This document shows, piece by piece, positions 51,129-57,045 of a stretch of 57,045 nt of DNA; the first letter of the stretch is position 1; each line of letters opens with the position of its first letter. The stretch comes from Streptomyces katrae (GTDB taxonomy: Bacteria > Actinomycetota > Actinomycetes > Streptomycetales > Streptomycetaceae): positions 1 to 57,045 of the forward strand of contig NZ_JNZY01000040.1 of NCBI RefSeq assembly GCF_000717655.1. The letters are read 5' to 3'. The position numbers and the translations under genes are program-made. The notes beneath the pieces are model-generated. The model saw nothing but the letters and a program-made list of their open reading frames with translations, had not been told where the DNA came from and did no database searches.

Positions 51129-52568
51129 TCAGGCGGCGGCCTCTGCGGCCTCTGCGACGTCGGCCCCCTCGGCGGCGGCGGCCGGTCGCGGCTTGCGGAC
51201 GAGCGGGACCGTCGCGCACGCGGCGAGCAGGGACGCCACGGCGACCGCGTACCAGCCGTGCCGGAACGCGGCGACAGCGTGTCCGGGTGCTGGGGTGCCG
51301 AGGATGCCGACCAGGATCGCGACGCCGAGGACCGCGCCGATCTGGCGGCCCATCGAGGTGATGGCCGAGCCGGTGGCGAAGCGGGCCGGCGGCAGGGCGG
51401 CCGCCGACGCCCCGGTCAGTACCGGGAGCGTCATGCCGACGCCGAGGCCGGTCAGCATCATGCCGGGCAGGAGCGAGGCCGCGTAGGCCGAGCCGGTGTC
51501 GAGCGTCGCGGCCCACCACAGGATGCCGGCCGCGAACAGGACGGTGCCCGCCAGCGCGATGCGGCCCGCACCGAATCTGGCGACGGCGGGCCCGATGCGC
51601 AACGCGACCGGCGGCACCAGCAAGGGGCCCGGCGCGATGGCGAAGCCGGTGCGCAGAGCCGAGTAGCCCCACACCCCCTGGCACCACAGCACCGCGCCGA
51701 GCAGCATTCCGGCGAACGCGACGGTGAACAGCGTCAGCGCGGCCGCGGCGGATGCGAATGCCGGAACCCGCAGCAGCGGCAGCTCGACGATCGGCACGGG
51801 ATGGCGGGCCGAACGCAGGACGAACCAGACGCCGAGCAGCACCGCGGCAGCCAGGCCGCCCACGGCGCGGGCACTCGTCCAGCCCCAGTCAGGAGCCTTG
51901 ACCAGGTCGAGCGCGAGCGTGGCGATCGATCCGGTGAGAAGGGCGGCGCCGAACAGGTCGGGCAGCGGACTCTTCTCCGCCCCAGCGCGTCCGGGCGACG
52001 GCAGCACCGTGACACCGAGCGCGAACGCCGCGATCCCCACTGGCACGTTGACGATGAACACCCAGCGCCATCCGGCCTCGACCAGCAGCCCGCCGGCCAC
52101 CGGCCCGAGTCCGGCGGCGATCCCGCCGATCGACGCCCAGGCCCGCACCGCCCCGGCGCGCTTCTCGGGCGCCGTCGTCTCGAGCAGCAGCGCGAGCGAC
52201 GTCGGCATCAGCAGCGCGGCGCCGGCGGCCTGCACGAGCCGTGCCGCGACCAGCGTCCCGACGTTGGGAGCGAGTGCGCAGCCGACCGAGGCGAGGGTGA
52301 ACACCGCCAATCCGGTCAGGAAGACCGGCTTGTGGCCGGAGCGGTCGGCGACGCGGCCGGCGACTACGAGGAGCGCCGCGAAGACGATCGCGTAGCCGTT
52401 GAGGACCCAGGAGAGGGAGCCGAGGCCGCTGCCGCCGAACGAGCGGCCGATCTCCGGGAGGGCCGCGTTGACGATGAAGAGGTCGAGGTTCGACATGAAG
52501 ACCGCGGCCGTGACCGTCGCGAACACGGCTCGAGACGCCCTAGGTGGGTTTGAAAATCCAACTGTCAT
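51129..52568 (-). CDS. MFS exporter, DHA2 (14-helix) family
   Basis: 479 residues, EmrB/QacA-like. Landmarks are LDLFIVNAALPEIGRSFG in helix 1, SWVLNGYAIVFAALLVVAGR followed by motif A (RVADRSGHKPVF), ARLVQAAGAALLMPTSLALL, and motif C (GPVAGGLLVEAGWRWVFIVN). The C-terminal tail is Ala/Glu-rich. The ATG at 52568 (MTVGFSN) is the best start; the open frame further upstream overlaps the divergent HxlR gene. With the HxlR regulator opposite, it is probably an inducible multidrug efflux unit unrelated to the polyketide cluster. Its mRNA ends at the strong hairpin. Confidence 0.9.
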   Translation of the reverse strand: MTVGFSNPPRASRAVFATVTAAVFMSNLDLFIVNAALPEIGRSFGGSGLGSLSWVLNGYAIVFAALLVVAGRVADRSGHKPVFLTGLAVFTLASVGCALAPNVGTLVAARLVQAAGAALLMPTSLALLLETTAPEKRAGAVRAWASIGGIAAGLGPVAGGLLVEAGWRWVFIVNVPVGIAAFALGVTVLPSPGRAGAEKSPLPDLFGAALLTGSIATLALDLVKAPDWGWTSARAVGGLAAAVLLGVWFVLRSARHPVPIVELPLLRVPAFASAAAALTLFTVAFAGMLLGAVLWCQGVWGYSALRTGFAIAPGPLLVPPVALRIGPAVARFGAGRIALAGTVLFAAGILWWAATLDTGSAYAASLLPGMMLTGLGVGMTLPVLTGASAAALPPARFATGSAITSMGRQIGAVLGVAILVGILGTPAPGHAVAAFRHGWYAVAVASLLAACATVPLVRKPRPAAAAEGADVAEAAEAAA

Positions 52569-52605
52569 GGATCGGAGGCTAGCCGGGCGAGTTTGAAAAC
52601 ACAAC
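52548..52605. promoter_or_regulatory. Putative HxlR operator repeats
   Basis: GTTTGAAAATCCAAC (52548-52562) and GTTTGAAAACACAAC (52591-52605) match at 13 of 15 positions and stand 43 bp apart, one at each divergent start. Each contains the near-palindrome GTTT-GA-AAAY. They are the natural candidates for binding by the adjacent HxlR protein. Confidence 0.6.
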
Positions 52606-52627
52606 GGACGCGAGAGAGGATGGGAAC

Positions 52628-53155
52628 GTGACCTCGAACGCGAAGCAGGGCGAGAACTCGGTTCCGCACCCCGAAGTGCCCGGTCGGCCGTGCTCCGCGG
52701 CCGCCGCGCTGCAACTCGTCGGCGAACGCTGGGCCCTCCTGGCGATCCGCGAGATCTTCTACGGCAACCAGCGCTTCGACCGGATCGTCCGCAACACCGG
52801 CGCCCCCCGCGACCGCCTCGCCGCCAGACTGCGCGCACTGGAAGAGGCGGGCGTGGTCGAGCGCCGCGCCTACAGCGAGCGCCCCTTGCGCTTCGAATAC
52901 CACCTCACGGAAGCCGGCCGCGATCTCGCACCGGTGATGCACGCGCTGCTGGCCTGGGGCGATCGCTGGGCAGTGGACACTCCGCCGGTCGCCTTCCGGC
53001 ATCGCGGCGGGCCCGGCTCCGAGCACGACGCCGAGCACGACCTCGATCTGAAGTCGACGTGCCGGACCTGCGGTGAGGAGGCCGGGTCGGGAGGTCTCAC
53101 GGTCGACGTGCGGGCGCCTGGATGGGATCGGGCCGGGCCGATCGAAGGCTCCTGA
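52628..53155 (+). CDS. HxlR-family winged-helix regulator
   Basis: 175 residues. The HxlR core includes CSAAAALQLVGERWALLAIR, IFYGNQRFDRIVRNTGAPRD and LAARLRALEEAGVVERRAYS, followed by the wing (RFEYHLTEAGRDLAPVM) and LLAWGDRW. A C-terminal extension of about 60 residues has two cysteines (CRTC) and may sense redox state or metal, which is inference only. It is divergent from the DHA2 exporter with repeated sites between them, a standard repressor-efflux arrangement. Confidence 0.9.
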   Translation: MTSNAKQGENSVPHPEVPGRPCSAAAALQLVGERWALLAIREIFYGNQRFDRIVRNTGAPRDRLAARLRALEEAGVVERRAYSERPLRFEYHLTEAGRDLAPVMHALLAWGDRWAVDTPPVAFRHRGGPGSEHDAEHDLDLKSTCRTCGEEAGSGGLTVDVRAPGWDRAGPIEGS

Positions 53156-53732
53156 AGTCAGCAGCGACCAGGGGTGAGGGGTCGCCTCGATTGGCCGGAT
53201 AGGCCAGCGCACCCCGTTTGGAGCTTGCTCGGATTCCCAACGGGTTCCCGGTGGGTCTCAAGCTCACCTCTGATGTGAGGGACGTCTGGCGCAGCCCACT
53301 CGGCTCTGAGGTACTGCCGCCTGTCGAGGCGGGAGAAGACCAGGTCGCTCAGTCACGTCCGTACGGCAGCGCCCTGGTGGCTGAAGGTCCCGCTGCGCCA
53401 GGTGATGTATCGGCTCGTCTCCGAGGGCGTCCTGCCGCGCACGCCGCCGATGTACCGCCCCTGTCCGCGCAGCTGGCCGGCCGCCTGCCGAGAAGGCCGC
53501 TTCCCCCAACCTGATAGACACCGTCCGCGAAGTCCGCGTCCCGCCTACCGGGCCGGACGCGACCACCATCGTGAGGGAGATGCCCGGCTGGTTCCGGCTG
53601 GACATCACCAACCCCTCCGTCCCGTACGCGAGGGAATGTCCCCGCACACGATCGCGTCCATGTGCACGACCAAATTAAACGACGCGGGCACGTTGAACCC
53701 GGTACGCCCCCACTCCGCCGTTTCGCGCGCCC
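53156..53732. other. No intact gene seen
   Basis: About 580 bp. One frame near 53510-53640 has a protein-like stretch (DTVREVRVPP, VREMPGWFRLDITNP) without a start, possibly a remnant. The rest is biased shadow sequence. Confidence 0.35.
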
Positions 53733-54127
53733 CTACTTAACGAACTTCAAGACGGTGCGGCCGGCTTTCCACGCTCCGAGGGCTGCCCCGCCGCCCTTCA
53801 CTGCCTTCTGACCGAGTGCGCGCATGCGCGCCCGGTCTTCCGTGGATGCCGACTGGTACGCCTCCTCGGCTTTCACTCCCGCACAGACGCCGCCTACAGC
53901 GCCCGTGGTGAGACCGACGACCATGCCCGTCGGGCCGGCGATCAGGAACCCCGCGATGCCCCCGCCGGCGGTCAGCGCCCCTGCCACCGCGGGGCCGACG
54001 ACGCAGCCCACGGCCACGTCCGGTGCCGCTGCCACGAGGGTTACGACATAGTCGAGGTACTGCTTGTCGCACGCGCCTTGCGCAGACTGCGCAGGTATTC
54101 TTCCTTGTCTTCCTCGAAATTTCCCAC
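53733..54127 (-). pseudogene. Small Gly/Ala-rich hydrophobic protein with a probable frameshift
   Basis: A GTG at 54127 with AGAGGATC upstream opens VGNFEEDKEEYLRSLRKA; that frame soon stops. A second frame continues without a break as CDKQYLDYVVTLVAAAPDVA, a Gly-zipper-like hydrophobic stretch (AGGGIAGFLIAGPTGMVVG), then VKAEEAYQSASTEDRARMRA and ALGAWKAGRTVLKFVK to the stop at 53733. The two join if the GCGCG run near 54069-54077 is shifted by two bases, giving about 130 residues. It is either a sequencing indel or a true mutation. The glycine-rich core resembles small secreted or bacteriocin-like proteins, but no family is certain. Confidence 0.5.
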
Positions 54128-54192
54128 TGTTGATCCTCTGCTGCGGCGATGAAGGTCTTGACGAAGACCTTGAGGAGGAACGAACTTGATGA

Positions 54193-54461
54193 CCAGCGGC
54201 CCCAGCCTCCCGGGAGGCGCCCACCGCTGGGGCCCTCCGCGCCGCCGAGCTGTCCGCAGCACCCGGACCCCACCTGGCCACCCGGCCCGAAAGCGACACG
54301 CTGTACCTCTTCGCGGCCGAGGCCACCCCCGCGCTCCACCCCGCGAGCGTGCAGCCGGCTCTCCCGCACACGTACGCCGCCCCCGTCGGCATCAGCGAAG
54401 GAGCACCCGCACACGACACCGACACCCTCACGACGAACGATCTGCTCGTCTTCCGCACGTA
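54193..54461 (+). pseudogene. Possible 3' gene fragment
   Basis: A frame that begins directly after tandem stop codons reads LRAAELSAAPGPHLATRPES, then DTLYLFAAEATPALHPASV, then ISEGAPAHDTDTLTTNDLLV and stops at 54461. Composition is protein-like, but there is no start codon or ribosome site. Not recognised. Confidence 0.3.
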
Positions 54462-54933
54462 AGGGCCGGTGGCGGGGGAGAGCTGACTGCCGGCCTGACT
54501 GACCCGAGCCCGGCGGCCGTTTCACGGCCGCCTCGGCGGCGAAGCCGACCTAGACGTACGCGACCGGCGTATGCACGGGCGGTCTCCGCAGGGGATGCCC
54601 TTGACCAACGCAGAGCGGGCAGCAGCGGGCAGTTCCTGCCGGACCCGACGACGAGGGCAGACCCCGCAGCCTCCGCCCGGGCGAGGCCGCCGCTGATGCC
54701 AGGCGCAGTGGTGCCGACGGCAGGATCCCCTCTGTGCAACACTCCGACAGCTGGCAGCCCTGCCTCCGACGCCCCTGACTGCACGTCGTGCCCTTCATCC
54801 GGTCCTTCGCTGTGCCGGCCTGTCGGTGACGGGTGAAAAGTGAACCGCTGAACGCATCCCAGGTCTGGCAGCCCGGACTGGAGGTGGGGTCGCCAATGAC
54901 ACGAAAGCGGTTCATCGCACCAGGACGTCGGGA
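54462..54933. other. Intergenic, no gene seen
   Basis: About 470 bp with only compositionally biased short frames on both strands. No clear terminator hairpin was found for the convergent oxidoreductase gene. Confidence 0.4.
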
Positions 54934-55872
54934 CTACGGCACGAGGACGATCTTGCCCTGGACCCGGCCGGTTTCGCTGAGCTCGTGGGCCTTCGCAGCC
55001 TCGGTGAGCGGGAGGGTCTCGGAGATCGTGGGGCGTACGCCGTGGGTGTCGACGAGTTCGGCGAAGGCGGTCAGCACGGCGGGAGTGGGTTCCAGGAAGA
55101 ACTCCACGAATCGGATGCCGAGTTCGTCGGCGCGGGCCGTCACCTCGGTGCGGTCCACGCCCACGCCGACGACGTCGACCAGGATGCCGCCCGGCTTGAG
55201 GGTGGGCAGGGAACGCGGGCCGTAGTCGTTGCTGATCGTGTCCAGCACCGCATCGATGCTGCGCAGGGCCGAGAAGTCCTCCACCGTGTAGTCGATCAGC
55301 TCGTCGGCGCCGAGTCCGCGCAGGTAGTCGTGCTTGGCGGCGCGGGCCGTGCCGATGACGTACGCGCCCCGGGCCTTGGCGATCTGCACGGCGAGGTGGC
55401 CGACGCCGCCGGCCGCGCCGTGGATCAGCACCCGCTGGCCGGGCCGTACATCGGAGAGGGTGACCAGGGCCTGGTAGGCGGTGAAGCCGGAGATCGGCAG
55501 CGCCGCGGAGCCGACGTGGTCCAGGGTGCGCGGCTTGGGCGCGATCCGGTCTTCGGTCACCACCACGTGGTCGGCATGGCTGCCCTGCGGCGGGACGGTC
55601 CAGCCGTAGACCTCCTCACCCACCGCGAAGCGGGTCACGCCCTCGCCGGTGCCTTCCACCACGCCGCTGAACTCGTGGCCGAGCACGAACGGCGGCGGGC
55701 CGAAGAAGTCCACCTTGCCGATGCGGACCTTCCAGTCCGCAGGGTTCATACCGGTGGCCCGTACGCGCACCAGGACCTCGCCGGGGCCCGGCGAGGGAAG
55801 GGGTATTTCGGCGAGTTCCAGCACGTCGGAGCCGCCGATGGCCTGCTGTGTGATCACCCGTGTCGTCGTCAT
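54934..55872 (-). CDS. NADP-dependent quinone-oxidoreductase-like enzyme (MDR family, zinc-independent)
   Basis: 312 residues. The GroES-like N-terminal part has MNPADWKVRIGKVDFFGPPP and VLGHEFSGVVEGTGEGV. The nucleotide-binding fold follows with HGAAGGVGHLAVQIAKARGA (the AAxxGVG motif of quinone oxidoreductases), then GLGADELIDYTVEDF and LKPGGILVDVVG. The cysteines that bind structural zinc in alcohol dehydrogenases are absent, which fits the quinone oxidoreductase branch. It probably reduces quinones or enones with NADPH. The ATG at 55872 (MTTTRVITQQAIGGSDVLEL) matches the family start; the ribosome site is weak and another ATG lies 9 bp upstream. Confidence 0.9.
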   Translation of the reverse strand: MTTTRVITQQAIGGSDVLELAEIPLPSPGPGEVLVRVRATGMNPADWKVRIGKVDFFGPPPFVLGHEFSGVVEGTGEGVTRFAVGEEVYGWTVPPQGSHADHVVVTEDRIAPKPRTLDHVGSAALPISGFTAYQALVTLSDVRPGQRVLIHGAAGGVGHLAVQIAKARGAYVIGTARAAKHDYLRGLGADELIDYTVEDFSALRSIDAVLDTISNDYGPRSLPTLKPGGILVDVVGVGVDRTEVTARADELGIRFVEFFLEPTPAVLTAFAELVDTHGVRPTISETLPLTEAAKAHELSETGRVQGKIVLVP

Positions 55873-56612
55873 GCAGAACATTCTGCGCTTGGTGATCATG
55901 AGAGAGAAGCAGTTTCGCCACCGGCCTGGCACGAAAGACACCGCCCAGTGCGGCGATGTCTGTGAAGGGGACCGTCGACGCTGGCGAGGTGTCCCTGCGC
56001 ACCCTGCCAGGCGGGGCGGCCGCCGCCTGGTGCGCTCGGGCGGGGCCGGCTCGGACGTCGTGGAACGGGCCGCTGGCGCGAGCGGCGCGTCGTCCGTGCT
56101 GCTGGTGCGGGTGCGCCTCCGGGTTCAGCAGAGCGGTCTGAGCGGTCTGACAGCCCGGGCCGCCTCAGCCGCTAGCCGCTGCACGCGCGATCCGCCCATC
56201 ATCCCGTCCACGGCAGGCGTCCGCAGCGGCCCGTCGGATAGGCGTCCTTCGCCCGCTGGCGGTTTCCCCCGACGTGGCGTCGAGGCCGACGGTGTGGTCG
56301 GCGGTGGGGGCCCAGAACCGGTAGGCCATCCGTTTCACCTTCACGGGTGCCCTCACAGTGTCGCAGGGCAGGGGTCGGTGACGTGGCATACGGCTTCGTG
56401 TCCGCCGCTGACTGCGGACCGGATCCTGGCTGAGCGGGAGTAAGCCCCCGCCCGGATGCCGGTGACGTGGGAGGGTGCCGGATCGTTTCAGCCGATGTGA
56501 ATGAAAGATTCCGTTGCGCTGTGCCGGGTCCCCCTCGAACGACCCCCGGCGGCCCGTCCCACGGGCCCCTGCGGCTCCCCGTCCGGCTTTTGACTCCATA
56601 CCGGGAGGCGGT
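55873..56612. other. No supported gene
   Basis: About 740 bp. Short frames on both strands are Arg/Ala/Gly-rich with no family similarity that I can see. A 9-bp direct repeat (GAGCGGTCT) occurs around 56130-56150. Confidence 0.4.
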
Positions 56613-56825
56613 GTGAGGGGACGGTGCTTCTACTGGTGCCGCTCCTGTCGGCAGCCGCTCTATGCCACCAGTTCGGCCGCCATCCCGGCGGATCGGGACT
56701 GGGAGATCGACCACCAGCACCCCGGGGAGTGCGCCAATGGGCACCTGATGCCCCTGACCGGCAGGGCGGCCGTCCCGGAAGACCTGCCCAACGCTCCCCG
56801 CGTCCTGCGCCTCTTCGGCTCCTGA
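56613..56825 (+). CDS. Small Cys-rich hypothetical protein
   Basis: 70 residues from a GTG at 56613 with GGGAGG 4 bp upstream. The N-terminus has CFYWCRSCRQPLYAT and the middle has HPGECANGHLMPL; four Cys and two His spaced this way could form a zinc-ribbon-like knuckle, which is inference. The frame is open further upstream but loses protein character. Not recognised. Confidence 0.55.
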   Translation: MRGRCFYWCRSCRQPLYATSSAAIPADRDWEIDHQHPGECANGHLMPLTGRAAVPEDLPNAPRVLRLFGS

Positions 56826-57045
56826 GCGACGGCGCCCGCGGGACGATTAGCTCACCGGCAAACACGCGAAAATCTATATCGGCCAGAGTAGACATTGGGC
56901 GATGGCGTGGTTATGGTTTCTCTCGTAGCCCAGTCAAGAAGGGCCTGGCAGAGACGAACTGCCGGGCAGCAGTACCCGCAGTTGCAGTTCGCATGACGGT
57001 GCGGTGGTGGAGTTCCGAAGCCAGGGTTGTTGCAGGACGGCGACG
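56826..57045. other. Window end, no gene seen
   Basis: 220 bp with an AT-richer stretch around 56855-56930 that may contain a promoter. No start codon with a convincing frame is visible before the edge. Confidence 0.4.

Noticed and set aside
50601..52553. Rightward 650-codon frame across the HxlR-MFS region
   Set aside because: Arg/Gly-rich shadow opposite the leftward DHA2 exporter.

Overview
The window is high-GC actinobacterial DNA, almost certainly Streptomyces or a close relative. Third codon positions are strongly G/C, GGAGG-type ribosome sites are common, and many families are typical of that genus: an Scr1-type XRE regulator, DUF2637 and DUF4190 proteins, a HelR-like RNA polymerase recycling ATPase, and a rare TTA leucine codon in a cluster gene. 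No tRNA, rRNA or CRISPR array was seen.

Left edge (1-4.9 kb): the 5' end of leuC, a Sfp-type phosphopantetheinyl transferase, a small DUF4190 membrane protein, an NAD-dependent DNA ligase, a HopJ-family protein and a hypothetical protein.

Centre (5.1-38.15 kb): a biosynthetic gene cluster read almost entirely rightwards. Three genes form the C5N cassette (2-amino-3-hydroxycyclopent-2-enone): an amide-synthetase-like adenylating enzyme, a 5-aminolevulinate synthase and an acyl-CoA ligase. Two large type I polyketide synthases follow. PKS1 has a decarboxylating KSQ loading module with a methylmalonyl-type AT, then two elongation modules. PKS2 has two elongation modules and a thioesterase. All four elongation modules carry KR and DH homology but no ER, and every complete elongation AT reads as malonyl-specific. 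The simplest prediction is a propionate-primed linear tetraenoic acid (C11), released by the thioesterase and joined to the C5N amine. The main anomaly is in module 1, where the second half of the AT and the first half of the DH are missing in frame, leaving an AT-DH chimera. This is either a natural inactivating deletion or an assembly collapse. A DHA2 exporter with its own consensus promoter and a TTA codon, followed by the HelR-like ATPase and a strong terminator, closes the cluster.

Right of the cluster (38.15-40.7 kb) is mobile-element debris: the 5' end of an IS1380-family transposase and a decayed ISL3-family transposase flank an AT-richer LuxR-type regulator gene and a perfect 17-bp tandem repeat.

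Far right (40.7-57 kb) is ordinary accessory chromosome: small membrane proteins; a TetR/DUF1772 divergent pair with two clear palindromic operators; a scar where a MerR gene and an ene-reductase gene have both lost their 5' ends; a secreted protein; an Scr1-type XRE regulator with several small genes; a HxlR regulator divergent from a DHA2 exporter that ends at a 15-bp perfect hairpin; a frameshifted small Gly/Ala-rich gene; a quinone-oxidoreductase-like enzyme; and a small Cys-rich protein. Several stretches of 300-750 bp here hold no gene I can support.
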